64,000 nucleotides of DNA, taken from Caldicellulosiruptor obsidiansis OB47 (lineage in GTDB: Bacteria; Bacillota; Thermoanaerobacteria; Caldicellulosiruptorales; Caldicellulosiruptoraceae). The stretch covers positions 1,372,001 to 1,436,000 of the forward strand of contig NC_014392.1 of assembly GCF_000145215.1 (NCBI RefSeq), read 5' to 3'. Both the position numbers and the translations under genes were made by a program. A model generated the notes under the pieces. That model made no database searches, had not been told where the DNA came from, and was given only the letters and a program-made list of their open reading frames with translations. This document shows positions 37,070 to 46,770 of the stretch, one piece after another (the stretch's first letter is position 1; each line of letters begins with the position of its first letter).

Positions 37070-37489
37070 TTACAATTTGTCTTCCACCCACAGCTTTTCA
37101 AAATTCAAAAACAAATCCCTGTTTTTTTTCTGCAGATTTATTGGTTTAAAATTTTTATCTACAAAGGCATGTTCTGTAAAACCTGTTGCACACAAAACTC
37201 CATCTTTTTTAACTTCATAGTAAAATTTTATTCTCGTAGGTGTTAAATTATTAACCCTTGCACTCACCGTTATTCTGTCTTCGTAAAAGCAAGCTCTCTT
37301 AAAATCGCAAGAACAGCTTATAAGTGGCAGATACACTCCAAATTCTTTTTCAATCTGAGAATAAGAAATTCCCACCTTTTTTATAAGCTCTGTACGAGCT
37401 GCTTCAAACCACACAAAATAATTTGAGTGATGTGCAATACCCATTCTGTCTGTTTCAACATATCTGACTGTTATTTCTATTTCTGCCAT
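37070..37489 (-). CDS. Hotdog-fold acyl-CoA thioesterase (YbgC/FadM type)
   Basis: 139 residues with the 4-hydroxybenzoyl-CoA thioesterase-type motif YVETDRMGIAHHSNYFVWFEAARTE (about 10-34), including the catalytic Asp in TDRMG. Hydrolyses acyl-CoA or acyl-ACP thioesters; the substrate is not predictable. 28 nt after pyk, probably the end of the mtrB-pfkA-pyk transcript. Confidence 0.88.
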   Translation of the reverse strand: MAEIEITVRYVETDRMGIAHHSNYFVWFEAARTELIKKVGISYSQIEKEFGVYLPLISCSCDFKRACFYEDRITVSARVNNLTPTRIKFYYEVKKDGVLCATGFTEHAFVDKNFKPINLQKKNRDLFLNFEKLWVEDKL

Positions 37490-37517
37490 TATTTATTACC
37501 CCTAACGTCTTTTATTC

Positions 37518-39269
37518 TTATACCTTCTGTTCTCCACTAAATACAATGCCTTTTTGAGTATCAATTGTAACCACAATCCCTGTTTTTAATATCTCTAATG
37601 CATTTTTAGCATCTGTAATTACAGGGATATCAAGTGCAGCACCTACAATTACAGCATGAGAGTTCTGTCCACCTTCTTCTGTGATAATTCCAGATGCTCT
37701 TTTCATATATGGTATAAACTCGTTATTTGTTTGATTTGTAACAATAATATCTCCATCTTCAAAATTCAGCTTTAAATCATTAATGGTTTTTACAACACAG
37801 ACCCTGCTTGTTACCTTTCCACTTCCCCAGCCACGTCCTTCAACCAGAACATGTCCTACAACATGAACTTTAAGTATATTTGTTGTTCCACTCACACCAA
37901 CAGGAACTCCGGCAGTGATAACAACTAAATCTCCATTTTTTACAATCTTGGATTTCACAGCTATCTCAACAGCATGGTCAAATATATCATCGGTTGAACT
38001 CTTGTACTCTGCCAGAAATGGATATACACCCCATGACAAATTCAACTGTCTTCTTACCTTCTCACAAGGTGTGGTTGCAATAATCGGACAAGCAGGTCTG
38101 AATTTTGACACCATTCTTGCAGTGTTACCTGACTTTGTCACTGTTATAATAGCCTTTGCGCCAAGGTCATGTGCGGTTGTACAAGTTGCGTGCGAAATAG
38201 CATTTGTCACATTAACAGGCATATCAAATACCTGAGATTGAAATCTCTTGATATAATCAATCTGATTTTCTACTCTCTCGGCAATCTTTGCCATTGTAGC
38301 AACACTTTCAACGGGGTACTTGCCCATTGCCGTCTCGCCAGAGAGCATTATTGCAGAAGTGCCATCAAATATGGCATTGGCAATATCGCTAACCTCTGCC
38401 CTGGTAGGTCTTGGATTTCGTATCATAGATTCAAGCATCTGGGTTGCTGTTATGACAGGCTTTCCTGCTTTGTAACACTTCTCAATCAGCATCTTTTGAA
38501 CAAGGGGAACTTCCTCAAAAGGAAGTTCTACCCCTAAATCTCCTCTTGCAACCATAATCCCATCTGCAACCCTTATTATTTCGTCGCAGTTGGCAACACC
38601 TTCTTGAGTTTCTATCTTGGCAACTATTAAAACATCTTTTCCACCATTTTTGTTCAGAAACTCTCTGATTTCAACAACGTCACTTGCCTTTCTTATAAAT
38701 GAGGCTGCAATAAAATCTACATCGTTTTCTATTCCAAACAGAATATCCTCTTTATCCTTCTGGGTAAGTGCAGGAAGTCTTATGGGTATACCCGGTACAT
38801 TTACCCCTTTCTGGTTGGTTAAAACTCCTCCATTTTTTACCTTGCAGATTATATTCTTTTCTGTCTTGTCCTCAACAATAAGCTCAATAAGTCCATCATC
38901 TATCAGGATTTTATCACCTGGTTTTACATCCTCAATAAGTTCTTTATAAGTTATACTCACAATCTCTTCATTTCCCAAGATTTCTTCTGTAGTCAGCACA
39001 AATTTCTGGCCCTCTTTTAGTTCTACTTTGCCATCCTTAAAAAAGCCTATTCTTATCTCTGGACCCTTGGTATCAAGCAAAATGGGAATAGGCTTGTCAA
39101 GTTCTTCTCTTATTTTTTTTACCATGTCAATCTTTTTCTTATGCTCTTCATGAGTACCATGAGAAAAATTTAATCTCACAACATCCATTCCATTTTCAAC
39201 AAGCTTTCTTATTATCTCCTCTGAGTCGCTCGCTGGACCCAATGTACAAATTATTTTTGTTTTTCTCAA
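37518..39269 (-). CDS. pyk: Pyruvate kinase with C-terminal PEP-utilising domain
   Basis: PEP plus ADP to pyruvate plus ATP. 583 residues: N-terminal RKTKIICTLGPAS, barrel with MVARGDLGVELP (about 241-252), the ATQMLESMI active-site segment (about 273-281), C-terminal allosteric domain, and an added PEP-utiliser domain with the phosphohistidine-like GGQNSHAVIVG (about 532-542), as in Bacillus-type enzymes. I start at TTG 39269, 8 nt after GGAGG; TTG 39284 would place the ribosome site inside the gene. Follows pfkA by 21 nt. Confidence 0.96.
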   Translation of the reverse strand: MRKTKIICTLGPASDSEEIIRKLVENGMDVVRLNFSHGTHEEHKKKIDMVKKIREELDKPIPILLDTKGPEIRIGFFKDGKVELKEGQKFVLTTEEILGNEEIVSITYKELIEDVKPGDKILIDDGLIELIVEDKTEKNIICKVKNGGVLTNQKGVNVPGIPIRLPALTQKDKEDILFGIENDVDFIAASFIRKASDVVEIREFLNKNGGKDVLIVAKIETQEGVANCDEIIRVADGIMVARGDLGVELPFEEVPLVQKMLIEKCYKAGKPVITATQMLESMIRNPRPTRAEVSDIANAIFDGTSAIMLSGETAMGKYPVESVATMAKIAERVENQIDYIKRFQSQVFDMPVNVTNAISHATCTTAHDLGAKAIITVTKSGNTARMVSKFRPACPIIATTPCEKVRRQLNLSWGVYPFLAEYKSSTDDIFDHAVEIAVKSKIVKNGDLVVITAGVPVGVSGTTNILKVHVVGHVLVEGRGWGSGKVTSRVCVVKTINDLKLNFEDGDIIVTNQTNNEFIPYMKRASGIITEEGGQNSHAVIVGAALDIPVITDAKNALEILKTGIVVTIDTQKGIVFSGEQKV

Positions 39270-39290
39270 ACTCAAACCCTCCAAAAAAAG

Positions 39291-40259
39291 TTATAAAGAA
39301 AGGATAGTAGCTAAGTTGTACATGTATTCATCAATTGACTTTTGCATAGAAAGTGCTTCGTCAATATCATAATCAACAATCTTACCATCCTTCATTGCAA
39401 TTATCCTATTCTGCTTCCCTTCTTTAATCACCTCAACAGCTTTTGCCCCCATCAAACTCGCAACAACTCTGTCATATGCAGTTGGTGAACCACCTCTCTG
39501 GATATATCCAAGGATGGTCGCTCTTGTCTCTATTCCCGTTGCTTCTTCAATCTCTTTTGCAAGCTCTGTTGCTCCACCGATTCCTTCAGCTAATATAATC
39601 AAGTTGTGGAGCTTTCCTTTGTTTTTGCCATCAATTATTCTTCTGATTATCTCATCCTTATCAAGACCTTTTTCAGGAATTACTATTGACTCTGCTCCTC
39701 CTGCAATCCCACTGTAAAGTGCTATATATCCAGCATGACGCCCCATTACTTCAAGGATACTAACTCTTTCATGGGAGGTTGCTGTATCTCTTATCTTGTT
39801 AATTGCATCCTGTACAGTATTCAATGCTGTGTCAAACCCTATGGTGTAATCTGTACATGCAATATCATTGTCGATGGTTCCAGGAATTCCAACAACATTT
39901 ATGCCAAATTTACTCAGGTCTCTTGCACCCCTGAAAGACCCGTCTCCGCCAATTACAACAAGAGCATCAATCTTGAATATCTTGCACATTGAAGCAGCTT
40001 TTTTGAGCCCATTTTCTGTCATAAACTCAGGAGACCTTGCAGTCAAAAGTATTGTTCCACCGCGTTGGATTATATCTGAAACAGACCTCAGGTTCATCTC
40101 AAAAATGTCGCCTTCAATAAGACCATTATACCCGCGTCTTATGCCCATCACTCTAAATCCATAGTATATACCCGTTCTTACAACAGCACGTATAGCAGCG
40201 TTCATTCCTGGTGCGTCTCCACCACTTGTCAAAACACCAATAGTTCTCACTTCTGGCAT
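39291..40259 (-). CDS. pfkA: ATP-dependent 6-phosphofructokinase
   Basis: 322 residues with [16 protein letters not shown] (about 14-29), GGDGSFRGA (about 103-111), catalytic [10 protein letters not shown] (about 123-132), and [10 protein letters not shown]. Gly at the position after GGDGS and the length fit ATP-type rather than PPi-type enzymes, though this is not decisive. Commits fructose 6-phosphate to glycolysis; operon with pyk. Confidence 0.96.
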   Translation of the reverse strand: MPEVRTIGVLTSGGDAPGMNAAIRAVVRTGIYYGFRVMGIRRGYNGLIEGDIFEMNLRSVSDIIQRGGTILLTARSPEFMTENGLKKAASMCKIFKIDALVVIGGDGSFRGARDLSKFGINVVGIPGTIDNDIACTDYTIGFDTALNTVQDAINKIRDTATSHERVSILEVMGRHAGYIALYSGIAGGAESIVIPEKGLDKDEIIRRIIDGKNKGKLHNLIILAEGIGGATELAKEIEEATGIETRATILGYIQRGGSPTAYDRVVASLMGAKAVEVIKEGKQNRIIAMKDGKIVDYDIDEALSMQKSIDEYMYNLATILSL

Positions 40260-40283
40260 ACTTTGTACTCCTTTCTTTTGAGT

Positions 40284-40475
40284 TTAAAATCCTTTTTCGA
40301 TTATTATATTGTGTGCTTCATTGACGTCTGTTTCTGGCACTATTATTTCAAAATAACCTTCTTTGCCTTCCTGAGAAATAGATTTGACCTTTGCAAGAAT
40401 CCCTACCTTCTCAAGCTCCTCTTTGATTCTGTTGGCAATCTCACTATTGGAGGTTATATAAACCACTTCCCACAT
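40284..40475 (-). CDS. Small DUF2007-like protein
   Basis: 63 residues, MWEVVYITSNSEIANRIKEELEK start then a beta strand (EGYFEIIVPETDV) and a last helix, a ferredoxin-like fold seen in DUF2007-type small proteins. No Cys, so it is not anti-TRAP. ATG 40475 follows AGGTG at 5 nt; the frame is open to 40529 but that overlaps mtrB. Role unknown; sits between mtrB and pfkA. Confidence 0.75.
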   Translation of the reverse strand: MWEVVYITSNSEIANRIKEELEKVGILAKVKSISQEGKEGYFEIIVPETDVNEAHNIIIEKGF

Positions 40476-40494
40476 AAAAACACCTTCTACACTA

Positions 40495-40743
40495 TCATTT
40501 ATTCTGGGACTCTGAAACAATAAGCCCAAACTTTGTATAGATCTCTGCCTTACCTCTTACCTTAATTGCCGACGTAACTTCAGTAAATTGAGCAAGTAAA
40601 ACTTCACCACTGTCAAGTTTTTCTGTGTGATGAAGTTTTGTGTCCTTGCCTCTTGTAAGCCCTATTACATTTACTCCATTTTCAAGTGCCTTGACTACTA
40701 TATAGTCACCATTTTTGTATTCGTATACATTTTCATTTTCCAT
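40495..40743 (-). CDS. mtrB: trp RNA-binding attenuation protein TRAP (MtrB)
   Basis: 82 residues with the full TRAP pattern: [20 protein letters not shown] (25-44), [21 protein letters not shown] (46-66). RNA-contact residues known from B. subtilis TRAP are kept: Lys36, Lys61 and Arg63 (B. subtilis Lys37, Lys56, Arg58). Forms an 11-mer that binds (G/U)AG repeats when loaded with tryptophan (family knowledge). AGAGGTGA ribosome site at 8 nt. Not beside folE (mtrA) as in Bacillus but ahead of pfkA-pyk. Confidence 0.92.
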   Translation of the reverse strand: MENENVYEYKNGDYIVVKALENGVNVIGLTRGKDTKLHHTEKLDSGEVLLAQFTEVTSAIKVRGKAEIYTKFGLIVSESQNK

Positions 40744-40767
40744 ATTTCATCTCACCTCTTTTCAAAT

Positions 40768-40796
40768 ATTATAACAAAACAGTCTAAAAATCAAGA
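40768..40796 (-). promoter_or_regulatory. Predicted promoter of mtrB-pfkA-pyk
   Basis: Minus strand: TCTTGA (40791-40796), 17-nt spacer, TATAAT (40768-40773), with TG one base upstream of the -10. Overlaps the dnaE stop region and lies about 25 nt before the mtrB ATG. Confidence 0.6.
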
Positions 40797-43700
40797 ATCT
40801 ATATCTTCTATCCAAACATTTTCCTCGCCAAACCATTCTTTGAGTTGTTCAATCACCGTAGGATTTATTTCTATACACAAACTTGACTTGGAAATTAGCC
40901 TTTTTTGATTATAATAAAGAACTATTTTAGACTTTCCTGCAAAGAATTTTAAAAACGCTAAGAATTTCTTTGACTTTAATATTGTATCATCACTTACCCT
41001 TATTGCAATGGCTTTTTCTCTGCTGTTTTGAGTTTCTTCAGGTCTATCGCTGCCAAGCCTATCTACTTTTTTAGCAATAACCTTTACCCCCTCGTCCTCT
41101 CTGAAAGTTGCCTTTGCCTCAATTAATACAATCATATCTTCTTTTATTAGATGAGAATACTTTTCATAAACGCTTGGAAAAAACAATATCTCAACCGAAT
41201 CTGTTAAATCTTCTAACTTTGCAAATGCCATTGTCTGGTTGCTCTTTGTAAGTTTTACTTTTACCTCTTTTAATATCCCGCACACAAGTATTTGCTCAAA
41301 CTTGTATTCATCTTCTTCAGACATAGTAGATATCTCAGAAAGAGGAGTTACATTGTATCTTGAAATTTCCTCTGTGTACCTTTCAAGTGGATGACTGCTT
41401 ATATATATTCCAATAGTATCCTTTTCCATTTTCATAAGCTCCTGAGCAGTTGGTTGTGGTAAGCTTTTGTACTCAAAACTTTCATTTTCGTTGCCGGATA
41501 TCTCAAAAAAACTAAACTGATTTGCATTCTTCTTTTTAGCTTGTTTTAGCACAAGAATATCTTCCACTGAAGCTAAAAGCGAATTTCTGTTGATTCTTGT
41601 AAAGTCAAATGCACCCGAGCGTATTAAATTTTCAATAATTCTTTTGTTTACAGTATTTGTGTCAACTCTCATTATAAAATCATACAAATCCTTAAATTCA
41701 CCTTTTTCCTCTCTCTCTTTTAAGATGTGGGCAATTACGTTCTCTCCCAAGCTTTTTATAGCTCTTAGTCCAAATCTTATACTATTTCCTTCGATTGTAA
41801 AGTCATAACTACTTTTGTTTATATCAGGCGGCAAAATAGTTATTCCAAATTTCCTGCACTCTTCAATATACATTCCAACCTTCTCATTCGAGTTCATAAC
41901 ACTTGTAATTAAACTTGTCATAAACTCTATGGTATAATACTTTTTTAAATATGCAGTCTGATATGCTAATATAGCATATGCAGCAGCATGTGATTTGTTA
42001 AATGCATAACTTGCAAAATCTTCTATAATAGCAAAAATCCTTTCAGCTGTTTCTTTTTTCACTCCATTTGCCACTGCTCCTTCAATAAACCTATCCTTTT
42101 CTTCCATCAAAATGTCGGCTTTTTTCTTGGCCATTGCTCTTCTCACAAGGTCAGCTCTTCCAAGCGAATATCCAGCAAGTGTTCTGAAAATCTGCATAAC
42201 TTGTTCTTGATACACAATACATCCATAGGTGACATTTAAAATTGGTTCAAGGCTGGGATGGAGGTATTCAATTTTTTCTCTGTTATTTTTGTTCTGGATA
42301 TAAACTGGAATCTGGTCCATTGGTCCAGGTCTGAATAGGGATATTCCTGCAATAATATCCTCCAAGTTTTCTGGTTTGAGTTCTTTCATAAACTGTTTCA
42401 TGCCACTGCTTTCAAGTTGGAACACACCATTCGTGTTTCCTTCTGATATAAATTCATAAACATTTTTGTCATTATAGTCTATCCTGTCTAAATCAATCTC
42501 AATACCTCTATTTTTTTTCACAAGCTCCAACGTATTTTGAATGACAGTGAGTGTTCTCAAACCAAGAAAATCCATCTTCAAAAGCCCTAGTTCTTCTAAA
42601 GTTGTCATTGGAAATTGAGTGACAATAGCATCATCAGTCCTTGCCAACGGCACCAAATCTGTAATTGGAGAGTTTGAAATCACAACACCGGCAGCATGAA
42701 CAGATGCATGTCTTGGCATACCTTCAAGATTTCTTGCTGTATCAATTATTTTTCTTACCGTATCATTTCGTTCATAAATCCTTTTAAGCTCATGGTTTAT
42801 CTCAAGTGCCTTGTCAATGGTCATCCCAGGAGAAAACGGAATCATCTTCGCAATTTCGTCCACCTGAGAATATGGAATTCCCAGAACCCTTCCAACATCT
42901 CTGATTGAAGCTCTTGCAGCCATTGTCCCAAAGGTTATTATCTGACTTACTCTATCCTCTCCATATTTGCGAGTGACATAGTCAATCACTTCTTGTCTTC
43001 TTTGATAACAAAAGTCAATATCTATGTCAGGCATAGAGACTCTTTCTGGATTTAAAAATCTCTCAAAAAGAAGGTCATACTTTATTGGGTCAACATTTGT
43101 AATACCCAGACAGTATGCAACAACACTCCCAGCTGCAGAACCTCTTCCAGGACCTACCATTATGTTGTTTTGTTTAGCATAGTTTATAAAGTCCTGAACT
43201 ATCAAAAAATATTCGACAAATCCCATATCTTTTATCACTTGAAGCTCCATCATAAGCCTGTCATATGCAGTTTTGTTATTTTTTGAATATCTTTTCTTGA
43301 ATCCTTCTAAAGCCAACTCTTTAAGGTATTCAAAAGAATCATTTTTGCCTTCTGGCAGTTGAAATTTCGGAAGGTTAATCTTACCAAACTCAAACTCAAC
43401 GTTGCATTTTTCAGCAATCTCCAATGTATTTTTTAGTGCTTCTGGAATGTAACCAAAAAGTTGGTGCATCTCTTCAGATGATTTGAGATAGAATTCATCG
43501 GTTGGAAATTCCATTCTGTCAGAATCGTTTATAGTCTTTCCTGTTTGAATACAAAGCAAGATATCATGAAGGTTTCTATCTTCTTTCTTCAAATAATGAA
43601 CATCATTTGTTGCCACAAGCGGAATTTGATATTTTTTTGATAGTCTCATAAGTTCATTATTTACAAATCTTTGCTCGTCAATGTAATGATATTGAAGTTC

Positions 43701-44213
43701 AAAGTAAAAGTTTTCTCCAAACACCTCTTTATAAAAACTAATTGCATCATACAGTTTTTCCTTTTGCTCTCTCAAAATCAGCTTGGGAATCTCCCCCGCA
43801 AGACAACTTGTAAGTGCCACAAGCCCTTTTGAATACTTGCTTAAGACTTCTCTGTCAACCCTTGGTTTATAGTAAAATCCTTCAACAAATCCAATTGAAA
43901 CTATCTTGGAAAGATTTCTGTAACCATCATTGTCAATAGCAAGAAGGACAAGATGGTGGATATCATTATCGATATTTGGTTCTTTATCAAAGCGAGTCCG
44001 TGGAGCTAAATATACCTCACATCCAATTATAGGTTTGATACCATTTTCCTTGGCAGCTTTATAAAAATCTATAACACCATACATTGCTCCATGGTCAGTT
44101 ATTGCCACAGCATTCATATTTAGCTCTTTTACTCTTTCAAAAAGCCTATCAATCCTACAAGCGCCGTCCAACAAACTATATTCGGTATGAAGGTGAAGAT
44201 GAACAAAACTCAT
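40791..44213 (-). CDS. dnaE: DNA polymerase III alpha subunit DnaE
   Basis: 1140 residues: PHP domain (HLHLHTEYSLLDGA near the N-terminus), polymerase core with GPGRGSAAGS (about 352-361) and the catalytic PDIDIDFCYQRR (about 394-405), helix-hairpin-helix, and a C-terminal OB domain (about 960-1040). Firmicute DnaE type; PolC would be separate and is not in the window. Ends at the mtrB promoter. Confidence 0.96.
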   Translation of the reverse strand: MSFVHLHLHTEYSLLDGACRIDRLFERVKELNMNAVAITDHGAMYGVIDFYKAAKENGIKPIIGCEVYLAPRTRFDKEPNIDNDIHHLVLLAIDNDGYRNLSKIVSIGFVEGFYYKPRVDREVLSKYSKGLVALTSCLAGEIPKLILREQKEKLYDAISFYKEVFGENFYFELQYHYIDEQRFVNNELMRLSKKYQIPLVATNDVHYLKKEDRNLHDILLCIQTGKTINDSDRMEFPTDEFYLKSSEEMHQLFGYIPEALKNTLEIAEKCNVEFEFGKINLPKFQLPEGKNDSFEYLKELALEGFKKRYSKNNKTAYDRLMMELQVIKDMGFVEYFLIVQDFINYAKQNNIMVGPGRGSAAGSVVAYCLGITNVDPIKYDLLFERFLNPERVSMPDIDIDFCYQRRQEVIDYVTRKYGEDRVSQIITFGTMAARASIRDVGRVLGIPYSQVDEIAKMIPFSPGMTIDKALEINHELKRIYERNDTVRKIIDTARNLEGMPRHASVHAAGVVISNSPITDLVPLARTDDAIVTQFPMTTLEELGLLKMDFLGLRTLTVIQNTLELVKKNRGIEIDLDRIDYNDKNVYEFISEGNTNGVFQLESSGMKQFMKELKPENLEDIIAGISLFRPGPMDQIPVYIQNKNNREKIEYLHPSLEPILNVTYGCIVYQEQVMQIFRTLAGYSLGRADLVRRAMAKKKADILMEEKDRFIEGAVANGVKKETAERIFAIIEDFASYAFNKSHAAAYAILAYQTAYLKKYYTIEFMTSLITSVMNSNEKVGMYIEECRKFGITILPPDINKSSYDFTIEGNSIRFGLRAIKSLGENVIAHILKEREEKGEFKDLYDFIMRVDTNTVNKRIIENLIRSGAFDFTRINRNSLLASVEDILVLKQAKKKNANQFSFFEISGNENESFEYKSLPQPTAQELMKMEKDTIGIYISSHPLERYTEEISRYNVTPLSEISTMSEEDEYKFEQILVCGILKEVKVKLTKSNQTMAFAKLEDLTDSVEILFFPSVYEKYSHLIKEDMIVLIEAKATFREDEGVKVIAKKVDRLGSDRPEETQNSREKAIAIRVSDDTILKSKKFLAFLKFFAGKSKIVLYYNQKRLISKSSLCIEINPTVIEQLKEWFGEENVWIEDIDS

Positions 44214-44244
44214 TTCTCTTTTGCACCTTTCTTCTTTCCTGGTT

Positions 44245-45315
44245 TTATATCTCTAAATCATCTAACACATCAACAATATAATAGTGGAAATTCAAAGCCA
44301 AATCTATATCCTTGCGAAATGCAAGCCTTTTACCTTCACTATCATAAAAAATTCTAACAATTGGTCTGGATGGAAACTTAGGATTGTTGTGCACAACTAT
44401 TCCTTTTTCTCGAGTATTGAGCACAACAGGTGTTCCTATCTGAAAAAGAGAAATAAATGTGACAAACTTGGAAACGATATAACTATCAAAATGTGTTGAA
44501 CATGAATTTAGCAGATATTCTATTGCCATGTGAGGTTTTAATCGCTTTCTAAATTCTCTGTCACTAACTAAAGCGTCAAACACATCTGCCACAGCTACAA
44601 TTTTAGCCATTTGCGGGATTTCATCTCTGGTTTTGCCAAACGGATAACCACTGCCATCTAATCTTTCGTGATGGAAAAGTGCAATCTCTGCAACATTCTG
44701 TTCAAATTTGTACTCAGAGCTCAAGATATCATATCCAACAATTGTGTGCATCTTTATCATCTCATATTCCTTTTCCTGAAGAGGTCCTCTCTTGCTCAAA
44801 ATATTTTTGGGAATTTTTATCTTACCAATATCATGAAGTAAAGTGCCCATACCAAGTACCATGAGTTTATCAAAATCATATCCCAGTTTTATCCCAATCA
44901 GAATTGAGAGCACTGTTGTGTTGAGTGAATGAAAAAGTGTATAGTTCCCAACTGTACGTATATCACATAGGTTTAAAATAATCTCTTTTTGGTTTAAAAG
45001 AGAAGAAATTATTTTGCTAACAAGCTCCTTAATTTCCGGAGTAACTTCTTGAGTATTTATATATTTTGATGAAAAAACATCATTTACAATCTCAAATGCT
45101 TCTTCTTTTATCTCTTTGGTTATAACATCCTCTATGTAAATCTCGGTATTGTCATCTACAATGTAAATGTCATAAACTCCAAATTCTTTTAACCTTTTTA
45201 TAACACCATTTGTGAGTTTCTGACCACTTGCAATCAAAACCTTTCCATCCTCACTGTATATGTCCCGTGCAAGCACCATACCCTCTTTTGCATTTTTAAG
45301 TAGTATCCTTCTCAT
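44245..45315 (-). CDS. HD-GYP domain c-di-GMP phosphodiesterase-like protein
   Basis: 356 residues: an N-terminal regulatory part (1-110) with GQKLTNGVIKRLKEFGVYDIYI, then an HD-GYP domain with HDIGKIKIP (about 170) and HHERLDGSGYPFG (about 227-239), and a C-terminal beta extension. The canonical HD and GYP residues are present, so c-di-GMP hydrolysis is likely. I use ATG 45315 (MRRILLKN) after GGGGAG; the frame opens at 45354, inside the cyclo-ligase gene. Confidence 0.9.
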   Translation of the reverse strand: MRRILLKNAKEGMVLARDIYSEDGKVLIASGQKLTNGVIKRLKEFGVYDIYIVDDNTEIYIEDVITKEIKEEAFEIVNDVFSSKYINTQEVTPEIKELVSKIISSLLNQKEIILNLCDIRTVGNYTLFHSLNTTVLSILIGIKLGYDFDKLMVLGMGTLLHDIGKIKIPKNILSKRGPLQEKEYEMIKMHTIVGYDILSSEYKFEQNVAEIALFHHERLDGSGYPFGKTRDEIPQMAKIVAVADVFDALVSDREFRKRLKPHMAIEYLLNSCSTHFDSYIVSKFVTFISLFQIGTPVVLNTREKGIVVHNNPKFPSRPIVRIFYDSEGKRLAFRKDIDLALNFHYYIVDVLDDLEI

Positions 45316-45895
45316 CATATTCTCCCCTATATGAATTTTTTTGTAACAAGACAAGCCTGTCAGTCACAATCACATCAAGCTTTACATCATGCTCCTCTGC
45401 TCTGATTTTTTTTACCTTTTGAAAATGGTAAGCAACCCCAACCTTTACACAATGTTGAGCTGCCTTTTTCAAAAACCTATCGTAGTAACCCTTGCCAAAC
45501 CCCACCCTGTTTAAATCCTTGTCAAACGCAACAATGGGTACAATACAGACATCTATTTGTGATGGAGGTATCTGCTGTGTGCTTGACGGTTCTAAGATAC
45601 CAAGCTTATTTCTGTGAAGTTTATTTTCTCCTTTATACTCACACGCCACCATTTCTGCACTATTTACAACTTTGGGTACATACACCTTTTTATTTTTTTT
45701 GAGAAGATATTCCATAATTCTTTTGGTATCAACTTCATATGGAAGGCTCATGTAAATGAAGATGGTTTGAAACTCAAAGGTTGAAAGAAGTTTTTTTAGG
45801 TTTCTGTATACCAATATATCAAGATATAACTTTTTCCTTGGTTCAACTAATTTTCGCCTGATTCCTATAACCTTTCTTATTTTTCGTTTGACCAG
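45296..45895 (-). CDS. 5-formyltetrahydrofolate cyclo-ligase
   Basis: Returns 5-formyl-THF to the one-carbon pool with ATP. Seen: VPIVAFDKDLNRVGFGKGYYDRFL, the ATP/folate signature. From the first standard start (TTG 45814) the protein is 172 residues and lacks the usual N-terminal Lys/Arg motif. In-frame codons upstream to 45895 add VKRKIRKVIGIRRKL-like sequence that matches it, and a CTG at 45895 lies about 5 nt after AAGGGTGA, giving 199 residues. So I extend the gene with a CTG start (inference); 45814 is the conservative end. Confidence 0.82.
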   Translation of the reverse strand: MVKRKIRKVIGIRRKLVEPRKKLYLDILVYRNLKKLLSTFEFQTIFIYMSLPYEVDTKRIMEYLLKKNKKVYVPKVVNSAEMVACEYKGENKLHRNKLGILEPSSTQQIPPSQIDVCIVPIVAFDKDLNRVGFGKGYYDRFLKKAAQHCVKVGVAYHFQKVKKIRAEEHDVKLDVIVTDRLVLLQKNSYRGEYDEKDTT

Positions 45896-45962
45896 TTTTT
45901 ATCACCCTTTTCTATTAATTTATCACTTTTTTATTACAATTGAAATACCTTTTATGTACTCA

Positions 45963-45998
45963 AAGTAAAATAGCCCTGAAAATAAATCAGGGCTATTT
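45963..45998 (-). terminator. Terminator after rpmF
   Basis: 9-bp stem TAGCCCTGA (45971-45979) with TCAGGGCTA (45987-45995), 7-nt loop, then TTTTACTTTG on the minus strand. It starts 5 nt after the rpmF stop. Confidence 0.8.
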
Positions 45999-46000
45999 TG

Positions 46001-46177
46001 TTAGTCTTGGTTTACAACTTTTCTATTTCTATAATATCCACAATTTGGACATACTCTGTGAGGAAGTTTCATCTCATGACACTGTGGACACTCTACAAGA
46101 TTTGGAATTTCCAATTTCCAATTTGCTCTATGTTTATGTGTTCTTTGTTTTGACCATCTTCTTTTTGGTTGTGCCAT
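46001..46177 (-). CDS. rpmF: 50S ribosomal protein L32
   Basis: 58 residues: MAQPKRRWSKQRTHKHRA start, then a zinc-ribbon ECPQC-(12)-CPNC and a short basic end. ATG 46177 follows GAAAGGAA. The four Cys make it the zinc-binding form. Directly after the DUF177 gene, as in most bacteria. Confidence 0.96.
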   Translation of the reverse strand: MAQPKRRWSKQRTHKHRANWKLEIPNLVECPQCHEMKLPHRVCPNCGYYRNRKVVNQD

Positions 46178-46183
46178 TTCCTT

Positions 46184-46717
46184 TCACACCTCCTTTTTCT
46201 CATCTGTATCCAATTGATTGATAAGAGTTTTTAAAATGCTCAGTCTCGGGTCAATATCATCTTTTTCACATGAACATGAACTCACATTTAGGTTTGTCCC
46301 ACACACCGGACAAAGCCCCTTGCAGTCTTCTCTGCACAAGTACTTCATTGGCAAATACAAAACAATTGTTGCAACAATGCTATCATCAAATTCAATGACA
46401 TCATCTTCAAACTTAATTACTTCATCATCTGTAGTATCTTCTCTATTGGAGTACTCTTCATAAAAAGGAACGTCAACTTCAACATAAGCATCATCTGTAC
46501 ATCTGTAACATATAGTTTTTAGTTTTGTTTTAACATTGCCACTGACCTCAATTAAATTTCCCTTCTTTGTAGCTACTCCATAAAAATAGACAGGTTCAAC
46601 AAAAAATAAAATATCACCTCTAAATTCGAGCTTTTCCCAAGATTCACAAAATTCAAACTCTTCAGAGTCACCATTTGTTTTTAATTTTGATACATCTAAT
46701 CTCATCTTTACAGTCAC
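46184..46717 (-). CDS. DUF177 (YceD) family protein
   Basis: 177 residues: beta-rich N-terminal half, acidic middle (about 100-120), C-terminal Cys motif CREDCKGLCPVCGTNLNVSSCSC (about 139-161) that may bind zinc. The family is linked to 23S rRNA accumulation. 6 nt before rpmF, a nearly universal pairing. Confidence 0.9.
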   Translation of the reverse strand: MTVKMRLDVSKLKTNGDSEEFEFCESWEKLEFRGDILFFVEPVYFYGVATKKGNLIEVSGNVKTKLKTICYRCTDDAYVEVDVPFYEEYSNREDTTDDEVIKFEDDVIEFDDSIVATIVLYLPMKYLCREDCKGLCPVCGTNLNVSSCSCEKDDIDPRLSILKTLINQLDTDEKKEV

Positions 46718-46770
46718 CTCGTATCATAACGGTTGTATTATAAACTTTTATTTGAGTTTTGTCAATTGAT

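Noticed and set aside
40284..40475. Anti-TRAP (rtpA) next to mtrB
   Set aside because: Anti-TRAP needs zinc-binding Cys motifs; this protein has no Cys.
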